64,000 bases of DNA from assembly GCA_913009205.1 (NCBI GenBank), contig CAJVYC010000002.1, forward strand, positions 165,809-229,808, given 5' to 3'. Of the stretch, positions 10,067 through 19,160 are shown piece by piece. Below the pieces are notes generated by a model. That model was not told the origin of the DNA. It saw only the letters and a program-made list of their open reading frames with translations, and did no database searches. Made by a program: the position numbers and the translations under genes. Numbering within the stretch: the stretch's first letter is position 1; the number at the start of each line of letters is the position of its first letter. Origin of the DNA: an uncultured Fluviicola sp. (GTDB lineage Bacteria; Bacteroidota; Bacteroidia; Flavobacteriales_D; Crocinitomicaceae).

Positions 10067-10666
10067 TCAATCCATAAAAGCATCCAAAACCTCATTGATT
10101 GAACCAAACGTATTGCTCCGAATTCCGAGCAGCTCATCTTCCTTCATCCAAACGACTTCTGTAATCTCCTCTTCCAATGCTGGCGTTACTTCTTTTGAAC
10201 CATTATATCTTAACATGAACCAAAATGTTTTCTTGAGCGCTTTCTGTCCTTTCCAATTCATAACATGGTAAGTATTCACCAACGGTCTTGTAATTTGATG
10301 CCCGTCTATTCCGCACTCTTCTGCTATTTCTCTGATACAAGCTACCTCTGGCAACTCCTCTTTTTCAATTTTTCCTTTAGGAATATCCCACAATCCTTTG
10401 CGCTTAATCACAAGGAAAGATTTCTTTCGCTGAACGATTCCTCCCGCTGCTTCAATATATTTGTAATCTTTGAACAATCGATTAAATTCTTCAAACGGTT
10501 TTTTACTTGTCAAATACAACGGATTGTTAATTCCTGAAACTTCAAGCAAGCCCTTTAAGTCCTTCACGCGTTCAACCTCCTTCGATTTCAATTGTAGATT
10601 CACTGTTGATAAATCGTTTGTATGAATGAAAACTATAAGCTTATTGTCTATAAAAACTTTGTACAT
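10067..10666 (-). CDS. Nudix hydrolase
   Basis: A 199 aa protein with a Nudix domain in its second half. The Nudix box region (GKIEKEELPEVACIREIAEECGI, about 117-139) carries the REIAEECG core that binds the metal and hydrolyses nucleoside diphosphates linked to another moiety. The N-terminal ~90 residues (MYKVFIDNK start) are a lineage-typical extension of unknown role. The substrate is unknown. The ATG is only 8 bases from the divergent pyrE ATG, so control regions must overlap the coding sequences. Confidence 0.88.
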   Translation of the reverse strand: MYKVFIDNKLIVFIHTNDLSTVNLQLKSKEVERVKDLKGLLEVSGINNPLYLTSKKPFEEFNRLFKDYKYIEAAGGIVQRKKSFLVIKRKGLWDIPKGKIEKEELPEVACIREIAEECGIDGHQITRPLVNTYHVMNWKGQKALKKTFWFMLRYNGSKEVTPALEEEITEVVWMKEDELLGIRSNTFGSINEVLDAFMD

Positions 10667-10669
10667 TTA
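10662..10669 (+). promoter_or_regulatory. -7 promoter box of pyrE, overlapping the Nudix start codon
   Basis: TACATTTA (7 of 8 to TAnnTTTG) ends 5 bases before the pyrE ATG at 10,675. Bases 10,664-10,666 are also the start codon of the minus-strand Nudix gene, so the two genes share these bases. Confidence 0.4.
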
Positions 10670-10674
10670 CGCCC

Positions 10675-11316
10675 ATGATTTTAAATGAAGACCAGGCAAT
10701 AAAAGTAGCAGAATTTTTGCTTCAAATCAAAGCGATTAAATTAAGTCCTAATGAACCATTTACTTGGGCATCCGGAATTAAATCGCCGATTTACTGTGAC
10801 AACAGGGTGACATTATCTTACCCAACGATCAGAACATATATTCGCCAAGCTTATGCTCAGAGTATCCTAGATCATTATGGTAAACCAGATATTATTGCTG
10901 GCGTAGCAACAGGTGGAATTGCCTTAGGTGCTCTTGTAGCCCAAGAATTGAATCTTCCTTTCATTTACGTTCGCAGTTCTGCCAAAGAGCATGGACTAGG
11001 GAATCAAATTGAAGGTTTCTATGAAAAGGGCCAAAAGGTTGTTGTGATCGAAGATCTTATTTCGACCGGAGGAAGTAGCTTGAAAGCAGTTGATGCATTA
11101 AGGAATGGTGGCCTTGAAGTTAAAGGTCTTATTGCAATTTTCACGTATGGATTCGATGTAGCAAATGCAAACTTCGCCAATTCGGAATGTCCTTACTTAA
11201 CATTATCTGATTACGACACGATGGTAAGCATGGCTTTGGATAGCAATTTAATTTCTAAGGACGATTTAGAATCATTGAAAGATTGGAGAACCGATCCTAA
11301 AAAATGGAAACAATAA
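10675..11316 (+). CDS. pyrE: Orotate phosphoribosyltransferase
   Basis: PyrE converts orotate and PRPP to orotidine 5'-phosphate in de novo pyrimidine synthesis. The 213 aa protein shows the PRPP-binding motif VVVIEDLISTGGSS (about 122-135), the catalytic-loop region KEHGLGNQIEG, and GVATGGIALGA. Length and motifs are canonical. The SRPBCC gene follows after 3 bases, suggesting cotranscription. Confidence 0.96.
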   Translation: MILNEDQAIKVAEFLLQIKAIKLSPNEPFTWASGIKSPIYCDNRVTLSYPTIRTYIRQAYAQSILDHYGKPDIIAGVATGGIALGALVAQELNLPFIYVRSSAKEHGLGNQIEGFYEKGQKVVVIEDLISTGGSSLKAVDALRNGGLEVKGLIAIFTYGFDVANANFANSECPYLTLSDYDTMVSMALDSNLISKDDLESLKDWRTDPKKWKQ

Positions 11317-11319
11317 GTC

Positions 11320-11721
11320 ATGACAATTAAAGGAAATACAGTTGCCGTTAACGCAAGTAAAGCTGAAATTTTCGCATTTCTAGGAGACTCGAATAACATT
11401 TCTCACCTTTTACCAAAGGACAAGATTTCAGATTTCAAGTCAACAGGTGAAATGTGTTCATTTAAAGTTCAAGGTGGTGTAATGATTTCACTTATCCAAG
11501 ATGGTTTAAGCGGAGACAACATTCTCTTTATGAAATCAGGTGAGAAATCGCCATTTCCATTTAGGTTGACGATTAAAGTTGAAAAAGTTGGAGACACTTC
11601 AGAAGGGTATATCCAATTTGATGGCGAAGTGAATGCGTTTCTAAAAATGATGGTTGAACGACCATTGACGAACTTATTCAATTACATGTCTGATCGGCTT
11701 CAAAAGCAATTCAGCGAATAA
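11320..11721 (+). CDS. SRPBCC (START-like) family protein
   Basis: A 133 aa protein with the pattern of SRPBCC ligand-binding folds: an N-terminal beta strand (NTVAVNASKAEIFAFLGD), alternating strands and a long C-terminal helix (FLKMMVERPLTNLFNYMSDRL). Members bind hydrophobic ligands; none can be named here. It is commonly found beside pyrE in flavobacteria, according to my recollection. Its 3' end overlaps birA on the opposite strand by 11 bases. Confidence 0.75.
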   Translation: MTIKGNTVAVNASKAEIFAFLGDSNNISHLLPKDKISDFKSTGEMCSFKVQGGVMISLIQDGLSGDNILFMKSGEKSPFPFRLTIKVEKVGDTSEGYIQFDGEVNAFLKMMVERPLTNLFNYMSDRLQKQFSE

Positions 11722-12439
11722 ACCGAATCTCTTTAAGTGAATAAAGTAATTCGCGCGTTGATTTCTCAACGCGGAGTTGACCGTTTGCGGCTACACCTAA
11801 AATAGTTCCTTCAAACGTACCGTCCTTATCTTCAAACCTGCTTTTCACATTCAGCAAATGAAGGTACTTTAGATAATCAGCTTCCAACTTTGAATTCGTC
11901 TCCCCTTCCGCGATTCTATTATTGAATGATTTTATAAAAGAGAAAAGAACATCGTCCATTGAACGGTGAATTCCTGTTTTCAAATACAAACTCGTTGCCT
12001 CAAGGTTTCCAAATTCACTTTGATTGACATTTAGACCGATCCCAATTATTGATTTTTGAATGAATGAACCGCTCACATTATTCTCAATTAAGATCCCAGC
12101 AATTTTTTTATCATTTACAAATAGGTCATTCGGCCATTTTATCATTGCAGGAATGTTAAAGTTTGCCAAAAAATCGATCAGTGAAACAGACACCAGACGA
12201 GTTAAAAAGAACTGATTGTCTACTGACAGATTGACGTTGTCAATAAATATAGAAAATGTGAGGTTTTCCCCAGGTTTAACAAGCCATTCAGCGCCCATTT
12301 GACCTCTGCCATTCGTTTGTTCAACTGCCATTATTACCGAGCCATGAACCAATTCGCCGCTCTTTATCAGATTGGCAGTATAATTGTTCGTAGAATCTAC
12401 AGATTCCAAACGGACTATTTTACGACCTATTTGCTCCAT
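11711..12439 (-). CDS. birA: Biotin--[acetyl-CoA-carboxylase] ligase
   Basis: The ligase attaches biotin to the carrier domain of acetyl-CoA carboxylase. At 242 aa it is the catalytic and C-terminal domains only; the DNA-binding repressor domain of E. coli BirA is absent, as in most Bacteroidota. GRGQMGAEW (about 45-53, equivalent to the GRGRxGR-type biotinyl-AMP loop) and KWPNDLFVNDKKIAGIL are clear. A perfect -7 box lies upstream at 12,462-12,469 on the same strand. Confidence 0.93.
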   Translation of the reverse strand: MEQIGRKIVRLESVDSTNNYTANLIKSGELVHGSVIMAVEQTNGRGQMGAEWLVKPGENLTFSIFIDNVNLSVDNQFFLTRLVSVSLIDFLANFNIPAMIKWPNDLFVNDKKIAGILIENNVSGSFIQKSIIGIGLNVNQSEFGNLEATSLYLKTGIHRSMDDVLFSFIKSFNNRIAEGETNSKLEADYLKYLHLLNVKSRFEDKDGTFEGTILGVAANGQLRVEKSTRELLYSLKEIRFIR

Positions 12440-12461
12440 GCATTTTAACAGTTGGTGAAAT

Positions 12462-12469
12462 CAAACGTA
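12462..12469 (-). promoter_or_regulatory. -7 promoter box of birA
   Basis: On the minus strand TACGTTTG matches TAnnTTTG exactly, 22 bases before the birA ATG. It faces the rsfS box 23 bases away, making a compact divergent promoter pair. Confidence 0.5.
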
Positions 12470-12491
12470 AGGTTTTCTTTAAATATAACGT

Positions 12492-12499
12492 TAGATTTG
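12492..12499 (+). promoter_or_regulatory. -7 promoter box of rsfS
   Basis: TAGATTTG matches TAnnTTTG exactly, 20 bases before the rsfS ATG. It would drive the rsfS-ftsH transcript. Confidence 0.5.
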
Positions 12500-12519
12500 T
12501 AAAGGTATAAAAAAGGTAA

Positions 12520-12897
12520 ATGACGAAAGACATAGAAGAGAACGATTCAAAAACCCTATGCGATACAATCGTAGAAGGGATGCAAGAAAATAAAGCACAA
12601 AACATCGTGGTTTTAGACCTAAGAGAAGTAGAGAGCGCCGTATGCGACTTCTTTGTCATTTGCAGTGGGGAATCAACCACGCAAGTTGAGGGAATTAGCT
12701 CAACAGTGATGAGACATACACGTTCAGAATTATCAGAAAAACCATGGAGTGTTGAGGGTAAAACAGCACGAGAATGGATTTTGATGGATTATGTTAGTGT
12801 TGTGGCCCACGTATTCTACCGTGAAACAAGAGAATTTTTCGATTTGGAAGATTTATGGTCTGACGCCGTCAGAACAGATGTACCAGATTTGAATTAA
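12520..12897 (+). CDS. rsfS: Ribosome silencing factor RsfS
   Basis: RsfS binds ribosomal protein uL14 and blocks subunit joining when nutrients are scarce. The 125 aa protein has the family signature: DLREVESAVCDFFVICSGES, the WILMDYVSVVAHVFYRETREFF core, and LEDLWSDA near the end. It is the first gene of an rsfS-ftsH-cdsA-psd run, an order often seen in flavobacteria, and ftsH starts 21 bases downstream. Confidence 0.95.
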   Translation: MTKDIEENDSKTLCDTIVEGMQENKAQNIVVLDLREVESAVCDFFVICSGESTTQVEGISSTVMRHTRSELSEKPWSVEGKTAREWILMDYVSVVAHVFYRETREFFDLEDLWSDAVRTDVPDLN

Positions 12898-12918
12898 TAA
12901 ATGATTTTTTAAATTAAC

Positions 12919-15108
12919 ATGAGCGAAAAGAAAGACAAAAAGAAAAGCCCATTTTCTATATATTGGATCTATGCTGTCATTGGAGTTGCTATCATCGGGG
13001 TTCAATTATTCATGTCCTCAAACTCTAGTATTACTATAAATACTGAAGAGGCATTCTTTGGAATTGTTGATGAACAAGGCATCGAAGAAGTTAATTTCAT
13101 TAACAGAACACGCATAGATTATAAGCTAAATGATGAAGGACGAAAGTTTGTTAAAGAACGATCTGAAACGCGTTATGCTCCTATGAAAGAGGCCCTAAAG
13201 AACAACGTAAAAGGAAATGATGAACTTATTTTTACAACTGACATTAGTAGTCCAGGGACTTTTACTACCCGAGTTGGAAAAGTCAATACAGAATTAAAAA
13301 AGAATAGCAAACCGATAGTTGATCTCCAAACAAAAACAGAACCTGATTACTTTGGTGGAATATTGAGCTTTATGCTTCCTATAGTTATTCTTATCATTAT
13401 CTGGTTAGTCGTTATGCGCCGTATGACTGGTGGTGGCGGAGGTGGTGGCGGAAGCCAAATTTTCAATATCGGAAAATCAAAAGCCAAAGTTTACGACAAA
13501 GGGAAGTCAACAAACACTACATTCAATGACGTTGCTGGTCTTGCAGGAGCAAAAGAAGAAGTTCAGGAGATTGTTGAATTCTTGAAAAACTCTAAAAAAT
13601 ATACTGAACTAGGAGCTAAAATCCCAAAAGGAGCATTACTTGTAGGACCTCCCGGAACAGGAAAAACATTACTTGCCAAGGCCGTTGCAGGTGAGGCAAA
13701 AGTTCCTTTCTTCTCCTTGTCTGGATCTGACTTCGTTGAGATGTTTGTAGGTGTTGGTGCTTCAAGAGTACGTGACCTATTCAAGCAAGCTAAAGAAAAG
13801 GCACCGTCAATTATTTTTATTGATGAAATAGACGCTATCGGAAGAGCTAGAGGGAAAAACAACAGTTTTGGTTCTAACGATGAAAGAGAGAATACTTTGA
13901 ACCAACTATTAACTGAGATGGATGGTTTCGGAACAAATTCTGGAGTTATTATTCTTGCTGCAACAAATCGTGCAGATGTTCTAGATAATGCCTTGACAAG
14001 AGCTGGACGTTTTGACCGTCAAATCTATGTTGATATTCCTGATTTGAATGAACGTAAGGAAATCTTTCAAGTTCACTTGAAGCCATTGAAATTGAAAAAA
14101 GGATTAGACATTAGTTTCCTATCTAAACAAACGCCTGGATTCTCTGGAGCAGATATCGCTAACTTGTGTAACGAAGCAGCTCTAATTGCAGCACGAAACA
14201 ATAAGAAAGCAGTTGAGAAACAAGATTTCTTGGATGCCGTTGATAGAATTGTTGGTGGATTAGAAAAGAAGAATAAAATTATCACACCAGAGGAAAAACG
14301 TTCAATTGCATTTCATGAAGCAGGTCACGCATCTGTATCTTGGTTATTGGAACATGCAAACCCTTTGGTTAAAGTAACCATTGTTCCCCGAGGAAATTCA
14401 TTGGGAGCAGCATGGTATTTACCTGGAGAAAGAAGCATTACAACAACCGAGCAAATATTAGATGAAATGTGTACCTCTCTTGGAGGTAGAGCAGCTGAAT
14501 TATTGACTTTCGGGAAAATTAGCACAGGTGCCTTAAGCGATCTTGAAAAGGTAACAAAGCAAGCCTACGCAATGGTTTCAATTTACGGATTGAATGACAA
14601 AGTTGGTAACCTTTCGTTCTATGATCCAAATGGAAATCAATTTACAAAGCCTTACTCTGATGTAACTGCAAGAGTGATTGATGAAGAAGCAAGTAAAATG
14701 ATTGAAGCTCAATACCAAAGAGCGATAAAAGTTCTTACCGAGCATAAGGATCAATTGAATCAATTGGCAGAGAAGCTTCTTGAAAAGGAGGTAATCTTTA
14801 AGGAGGACTTGGTTGCCATTTTCGGAGTGCGTCCTTGGGATAAAGATGACGAAGACTCTGAACCCGTTTATGCTGAGGAATCAACAAACGAGGCTACAAT
14901 CAAAGAAAACTCTGCCGAAACTAGCGAAACGAAGGCTTCTGATGAGGAATCAAAAGAAGACACGGACAACGTTGTTGCTGCGAAGAAACCTAAAACAACT
15001 AAGCCAGCGCCAAGTGTTGATGAAACGCCAGCTGTAGAATTAGTGAAAACGGAAATCAATAAAACTGATTCGTCGACTGCGGAACAGACTGAAAAGCCTA
15101 AGGGTTAA
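12919..15108 (+). CDS. ftsH: ATP-dependent zinc metalloprotease FtsH
   Basis: A membrane-anchored AAA+ protease that degrades misfolded membrane proteins and short-lived regulators. Two membrane segments (about 14-33 and 150-167) flank a periplasmic domain. A glycine linker (about 171-178) leads to the AAA domain with Walker A GPPGTGKT (243-250) and Walker B IIFIDEID, and then the zinc site HEAGH (466-470). At 729 aa it is longer than E. coli FtsH (about 644 aa), owing to an acidic low-complexity C-terminal tail from about residue 648. Confidence 0.97.
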   Translation: MSEKKDKKKSPFSIYWIYAVIGVAIIGVQLFMSSNSSITINTEEAFFGIVDEQGIEEVNFINRTRIDYKLNDEGRKFVKERSETRYAPMKEALKNNVKGNDELIFTTDISSPGTFTTRVGKVNTELKKNSKPIVDLQTKTEPDYFGGILSFMLPIVILIIIWLVVMRRMTGGGGGGGGSQIFNIGKSKAKVYDKGKSTNTTFNDVAGLAGAKEEVQEIVEFLKNSKKYTELGAKIPKGALLVGPPGTGKTLLAKAVAGEAKVPFFSLSGSDFVEMFVGVGASRVRDLFKQAKEKAPSIIFIDEIDAIGRARGKNNSFGSNDERENTLNQLLTEMDGFGTNSGVIILAATNRADVLDNALTRAGRFDRQIYVDIPDLNERKEIFQVHLKPLKLKKGLDISFLSKQTPGFSGADIANLCNEAALIAARNNKKAVEKQDFLDAVDRIVGGLEKKNKIITPEEKRSIAFHEAGHASVSWLLEHANPLVKVTIVPRGNSLGAAWYLPGERSITTTEQILDEMCTSLGGRAAELLTFGKISTGALSDLEKVTKQAYAMVSIYGLNDKVGNLSFYDPNGNQFTKPYSDVTARVIDEEASKMIEAQYQRAIKVLTEHKDQLNQLAEKLLEKEVIFKEDLVAIFGVRPWDKDDEDSEPVYAEESTNEATIKENSAETSETKASDEESKEDTDNVVAAKKPKTTKPAPSVDETPAVELVKTEINKTDSSTAEQTEKPKG

Positions 15109-15142
15109 GCTCCTAAAGGAGCCTAGTTGGGAGTCTGTTTTT
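15085..15142 (+). terminator. Terminator structure at the end of ftsH
   Basis: Arms cagact (15,085-15,090, inside the ftsH coding end) and agtctg (15,132-15,137) pair around an inner hairpin gctcc-taaa-ggagc (15,109-15,122). A run of six T follows at 15,138. This would separate ftsH from cdsA. Confidence 0.5.
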
Positions 15143-15181
15143 TAAACAAGTAATGAATAAGAATAAAGAAGCTTCTATTAG

Positions 15182-15228
15182 AGGACGAAAATATTCCCGT
15201 TATGATCTTTGATCAGCGGGATTCGTCT
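15182..15228. repeat. Structured intergenic hairpin before cdsA
   Basis: An imperfect long hairpin: the outer arms pair ggacgaa with ttcgtc, then cccg pairs with cggg, and the inner tgatc-ttt-gatca is perfect. It sits in the 200-base gap between ftsH and cdsA, where no gene is visible. Its function is unknown. Confidence 0.35.
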
Positions 15229-15307
15229 TATAATGCATTTGGTTATCTTTATCTCGATCTTAGAACTATAGACCTTGAAAAAGCCAGAAAAATTTTAAAT
15301 ACAGATC

Positions 15308-16165
15308 ATGAACAACCTGATAGTTAGAGCGATTTCTGGAGCTGTATTTGCCTTTTTAATAATCGGGTCAATCATTTTTGATGACCTTGCAGCTACTGGA
15401 GTTTTATCAGTTGTAATGCTTATCGGTTTAATTGAATTCTACTCGCTTTTTAAAAACCATACTACCATTGATATCGATTGGCGGATTGGAACAACAGCAG
15501 GTCTTTTAATATTCGGTATTGCCGTAAGTTCATTATATGAACAGCTTCCTTCCTACTTATTATGGTTTGTTCTTCCTATCATTTTCTTAATGCTTTTAAC
15601 AGAGCTTTGGAGAAAAAAAAAGAATCCAATCATTAATGGTGCACTATTAATTACGGGTTTGATTTATATTGTTCTACCGTTTTTCTTGCTGATCTATATT
15701 AACTACCTTGATCAATTCCTTGCTGTGACAAATGATATCGACACGTTTCAATTCCCACTAATCGCTGGTATGTTTTTAATGATCTGGGCTAACGACACAT
15801 TCGCTTATTTGACAGGACGTCTGTTTGGTAAAACAAAATTGATCGAACGTATTTCACCAAATAAAACGTGGGAAGGAACAATTGGCGGAATCATATTCAC
15901 AATAGGCGTTGGATGCCTTTTTGCATTTGCTATTAATACCCCCAACTATTCACCTCTCTTTTGGATCGTTTCAGCATTAATCATTGCGCCTTGTGCAATT
16001 TTAGGTGATTTGCTAGAATCTCTTTTAAAACGATCTCTAAACATCAAAGATTCTGGAAACATTATGCCCGGACACGGTGGAATTCTGGACCGTTTCGACG
16101 CCGCGTTATTCACAATTCCATTTTTTGTGGCTTGGACATCTATTTATCTCTATTCTTTAGCGTAA
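15308..16165 (+). CDS. cdsA: Phosphatidate cytidylyltransferase
   Basis: CdsA makes CDP-diacylglycerol from phosphatidic acid and CTP, the precursor of all bacterial phospholipids. The 285 aa protein has about seven to eight membrane helices and the C-terminal signature SPNKTWEG...GDLLESLLKR...DSGNIMPGHGGILDRFD. Length is normal. psd follows 9 bases later, so two consecutive enzymes of the phosphatidylethanolamine pathway are linked. Confidence 0.96.
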   Translation: MNNLIVRAISGAVFAFLIIGSIIFDDLAATGVLSVVMLIGLIEFYSLFKNHTTIDIDWRIGTTAGLLIFGIAVSSLYEQLPSYLLWFVLPIIFLMLLTELWRKKKNPIINGALLITGLIYIVLPFFLLIYINYLDQFLAVTNDIDTFQFPLIAGMFLMIWANDTFAYLTGRLFGKTKLIERISPNKTWEGTIGGIIFTIGVGCLFAFAINTPNYSPLFWIVSALIIAPCAILGDLLESLLKRSLNIKDSGNIMPGHGGILDRFDAALFTIPFFVAWTSIYLYSLA

Positions 16166-16170
16166 ATTCG
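16163..16170 (+). promoter_or_regulatory. Possible -7 box before psd
   Basis: TAAATTCG resembles TAnnTTTG (one substitution) and overlaps the cdsA stop codon. It ends 4 bases before the psd ATG, the same placement seen at priA, mutS2 and pabB. It may give psd its own leaderless transcript inside the operon. Confidence 0.3.
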
Positions 16171-16174
16171 CAGA

Positions 16175-16852
16175 ATGAAAATTCACAGAGAAGGTTACGT
16201 TATTATCCTTGTAGCATTTTTAATCCTTTCCGCTATTCAGATCGGAAACTACCTTTTGTTTACTTATACAGAGTGGCTTTGGCTTTACGCTTTGTTTTCA
16301 TTAGGCGCAGTGGTAATGATGTATTTGATCGTTCAATTCTTTCGTGTTCCTAAAAGAGAATGCGTTTTTTCTGAAAATGATATTATGTGTCCAGCGGATG
16401 GAAAAGTTGTCGTGATAGAAGAAGTTGAGGAAACGGAATATTTCAAAGACAAGAGAATTCAAATTTCGATTTTCATGTCTCCAATGAATGTTCACGCGAA
16501 TTACAATCCAATTTCTGGAATTGTCAAATACGTGAAATACCACAAAGGACTTTTCTTAGTTGCATGGCACCCAAAAAGCAGTACCGATAACGAAAGATCA
16601 ACATTCGTTACGCAGCACAAAAATGGGCAGGAAGTTTTGTTCCGCCAGATCGCTGGAGCTGTAGCAAGAAGAATTTGTTATTATGCCAAGCCGGATCAGA
16701 ATGTAACTACCGGCGAAGAATTCGGATTCATAAAGTTCGGGTCCAGAATTGATCTAATGCTTCCAATAGGAACAAAGATTGACATCCAAATCGGCGATAA
16801 AGTTCAAGCCAAATTAACAAAGATTGGAGAGTTAAAATCTTCAATGACTTAG
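16175..16852 (+). CDS. psd: Phosphatidylserine decarboxylase (short form)
   Basis: Psd decarboxylates phosphatidylserine to phosphatidylethanolamine at the inner membrane. The 225 aa protein is the short form with two N-terminal membrane segments (about 8-29 and 35-56). The self-cleavage site is Gly189-Ser190 (in FGSR, in place of LGST of E. coli), whose serine becomes the pyruvoyl group. PADG and NVHANY (His107) are the other conserved active-site elements. It lies directly behind cdsA. Confidence 0.94.
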   Translation: MKIHREGYVIILVAFLILSAIQIGNYLLFTYTEWLWLYALFSLGAVVMMYLIVQFFRVPKRECVFSENDIMCPADGKVVVIEEVEETEYFKDKRIQISIFMSPMNVHANYNPISGIVKYVKYHKGLFLVAWHPKSSTDNERSTFVTQHKNGQEVLFRQIAGAVARRICYYAKPDQNVTTGEEFGFIKFGSRIDLMLPIGTKIDIQIGDKVQAKLTKIGELKSSMT

Positions 16853-16907
16853 GATAATCTCTAATTTTAAAGTAAATTGATCATCTGAATCAAATTAACC
16901 CATAGAT

Positions 16908-17099
16908 ATGAAAAAAGTATTTTTAGCACTTTCTCTAACATTATTCGTTGGAACTGTGACAATGGCAAACTATTCTTCAACTGACAAAACAATTAAAACT
17001 GAAGTTGAAAAGAAAGAGAAGAAAAAGAAAAAGAAAAAGAAAAAATCGAAGAAGAAAAAATGCGCTTCTTCATCATGTTGTTCTAAGTCAGTAGCTTAA
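16908..17099 (+). CDS. Small exported Lys/Cys-rich protein
   Basis: A 63 aa protein of unknown function. A signal peptide spans about 1-20 (MKKVFLALSLTLFVGTVTMA), then a short linker, then a stretch of 18 residues (35-52) that is almost all lysine, and a C-terminus with Cys52, Cys57 and Cys58. The coding DNA of the lysine tract is purine-only. The clear signal peptide, 55-base spacing after psd and a strong terminator just downstream support a real gene. Possibilities include nucleic-acid or polyanion binding in the periplasm or metal binding by the cysteines; neither is shown. Confidence 0.7.
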   Translation: MKKVFLALSLTLFVGTVTMANYSSTDKTIKTEVEKKEKKKKKKKKKSKKKKCASSSCCSKSVA

Positions 17100-17120
17100 T
17101 TTCTTTTATGAGATATTATC

Positions 17121-17154
17121 AAGCCGCATTCTTTAATAGATGCGGCTTTTTCAC
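17121..17154 (+). terminator. Rho-independent terminator
   Basis: aagccgca (17,121-17,128) pairs perfectly with tgcggctt (17,141-17,148) around a 12-base loop, followed by TTTTTC. It ends the cdsA-psd-small-gene transcript. Confidence 0.8.
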
Positions 17155-17232
17155 TTTTTACTCTCTAGAAAGTTCACACAATTTCCTAATCCAGCCTCTT
17201 AATTAAAACCAACCTTCGCAAATTAACTAGTT

Positions 17233-18252
17233 ATGAAGATATTGCTACAAATTCTAATCATTGGTGTGAGTTCAATTAGCCACTCGCAAACGACTGATAA
17301 TTTGATACACAACGGAATCAATCGTAATTTTATCTATTACACACCCACTTCATGGACACAAAGTGAATCTTTACCCATTCTATTTGTGCTGCACGGATTA
17401 ACACAAAATGGAAATGGAATAATGAATATTACCGGTTTCAATGCAATTGCAGAAGAAAACAACTTTATAGTTTGCTACCCTGATGGAATTAGTGCTGCGT
17501 GGAATGCTAATATGAATGTTACTGTATCTCAAGCAGACGATATAGGTTTTCTGGAAATTCTGGCCTTATATATGCAAAACAATTTTAACACTAATCCCAA
17601 CAAACAATACCTTTGTGGTTTTTCAAATGGTGGTTTTATGAGCCATAAAATGATTTGTGAATCAAATCAATGCTTTGCGGCAATAGCTACTTTATCTGGA
17701 ACGATGAGTGACACCGTTTACCAAAATTGCAATCCTCAATATGCCCCAGACATCTTACACATCCATGGAACCTTAGATGGAGTTGTCAACTACAATGGAT
17801 CGGCATCTACAGGGATTTCTGTTGATATTTTAATGGAGAAATGGAGATCTTATTACAATTGTGATTTTACTCCTACTTTGACTTCAATGCCCAACCCAAG
17901 CGTTTTAGACTTCTCTTATCCTGAACTATATACTTTCACGAATTGTAACAGCTCAATTCTTGAACATATAAAAGTTGTAGGAGGTGGACATCAATGGCCT
18001 GGTATACCAACAGTTTGGGGCGGTCTGGGAACAATCAATATGGACTTTTACTCTCCCCAAATTATTTGGGATTTTCTAGAAGGAAAACAATGCCCTTCAT
18101 CTGCTGAAGTTCAAGAGTTCTCAAACGATAAACCCAAAGACCTTATCAAAATCATTGATCTAATGGGACGAAAAACAGAGATGAAATTTAATACCCCGCT
18201 GATTTTTATTTATAGCGACGGAACACGAAAGAGAATTCTGCAATTAGAATAG
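17233..18252 (+). CDS. Secreted PHB-depolymerase/feruloyl-esterase-like hydrolase with T9SS tail
   Basis: A 339 aa alpha/beta hydrolase of the LpqC/esterase-PHB-depolymerase family. A signal peptide spans about 1-19. The oxyanion region LHGLTQNG, the nucleophile elbow GFSNGG (Ser in GxSxG), an Asp in HGTLDGVV and a His in GGGHQWPG form the triad. The C-terminal ~55 residues (IKIIDLMGRKTEM...) look like a T9SS type A sorting domain, so it is probably exported across the outer membrane. Polyester or aryl-ester substrates are the family norm; the actual one is unknown. Confidence 0.85.
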   Translation: MKILLQILIIGVSSISHSQTTDNLIHNGINRNFIYYTPTSWTQSESLPILFVLHGLTQNGNGIMNITGFNAIAEENNFIVCYPDGISAAWNANMNVTVSQADDIGFLEILALYMQNNFNTNPNKQYLCGFSNGGFMSHKMICESNQCFAAIATLSGTMSDTVYQNCNPQYAPDILHIHGTLDGVVNYNGSASTGISVDILMEKWRSYYNCDFTPTLTSMPNPSVLDFSYPELYTFTNCNSSILEHIKVVGGGHQWPGIPTVWGGLGTINMDFYSPQIIWDFLEGKQCPSSAEVQEFSNDKPKDLIKIIDLMGRKTEMKFNTPLIFIYSDGTRKRILQLE

Positions 18253-18351
18253 TCAAAAATAAATTATCGCAGTAAGAGAGTCTATTGCTTCTTCTATCGG
18301 CGATTGTATTGGCAAATACTTCTGTATATAAATTACACCCAGAAAAGATTT

Positions 18352-18368
18352 AAATAGAAATTCTATTT
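18352..18368. repeat. Perfect AT palindrome between convergent genes
   Basis: aaatagaa and ttctattt flank a single a, 100 bases past the esterase stop and 130 bases before the msrA stop. It might weakly terminate transcription from either side. The rest of this 247-base gap shows nothing else. Confidence 0.3.
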
Positions 18369-18499
18369 AACTTAGAATTTGTTATTCCAACCATGTTTTC
18401 CTTCTAATTCGAAAGAGTAAAATTCCTAAAATTACAACTAGCCGATTACCATTACAATGATTGTAAGCTTCATTCTAACCAATGACGAAAAGCTCTTTA

Positions 18500-18997
18500 T
18501 TAAAGTTGTAAAAACGATCCGAACCGCTCGAAGTGGCAAGTGTATCCATTCGGAATTCGAACTAGATAATCCTGATGCTCCGGCTCTGCTGGCCAAAACT
18601 GATCAAAAGGTTCTAAAGTTGTTGCGATCTTGCCCTCCCATTTATTTGTTGCATTTACCAGTTTTATTATTTTGAGTGAAATCTCTTTTTCTTCTTCATT
18701 TTGAAAAAAGATCGTAGATCGATAGCTCGAACCTCTGTCGTTTCCTTGCCTATCAATTGTTGTTGGATTGTGGATGCGGTAGAAAAAATCTAAAATTTCT
18801 TCAAAAGTTGTCTCATCTGAATGATATGTAAGTTCAATTCCTTCAGCGTGTCCAGGGTGGTTTTTATACGTCGGAGAATCATTATTTCCTCCCAAATAGC
18901 CCACTTCAGTATCAATGATCCCTTTTCTTACTCTAAAAAGATCTTCCATACCCCAAAAACAACCTCCAGCGATATATGCTTTCTTTAAATTTCTCAT
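18500..18997 (-). CDS. msrA: Peptide-methionine (S)-S-oxide reductase
   Basis: MsrA repairs oxidised methionine (S-sulfoxide) in proteins. The 165 aa protein has the catalytic motif GGCFWG with Cys13, plus EVGYLGG and HPGHAEGIEL, all diagnostic. No fused MsrB domain and no resolving cysteine cluster at the C-terminus is seen. The ATG is preceded by GAAGG, one of the few Shine-Dalgarno-like sites here. Confidence 0.96.
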   Translation of the reverse strand: MRNLKKAYIAGGCFWGMEDLFRVRKGIIDTEVGYLGGNNDSPTYKNHPGHAEGIELTYHSDETTFEEILDFFYRIHNPTTIDRQGNDRGSSYRSTIFFQNEEEKEISLKIIKLVNATNKWEGKIATTLEPFDQFWPAEPEHQDYLVRIPNGYTCHFERFGSFLQL

Positions 18998-19160
18998 CCT
19001 TCATTTATTTAATATTTTCTCATGTCTGAAACCACTTTTTCAAATTACAAATTTATGATTGTATTTCATTTATTGTTTCAAAAAAAACAATATTTAGACC
19101 ATATTTGCTTGAAAAGCTTACGTTAATTAACAGCTATAAAACTCTGCAACGATCAAATTA

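Noticed and set aside
17003..17062. Purine-only (aaaaag) tract as a repeat element or CRISPR-like array
   Set aside because: It lies in a coding frame with signal peptide and terminator; no spacer structure.
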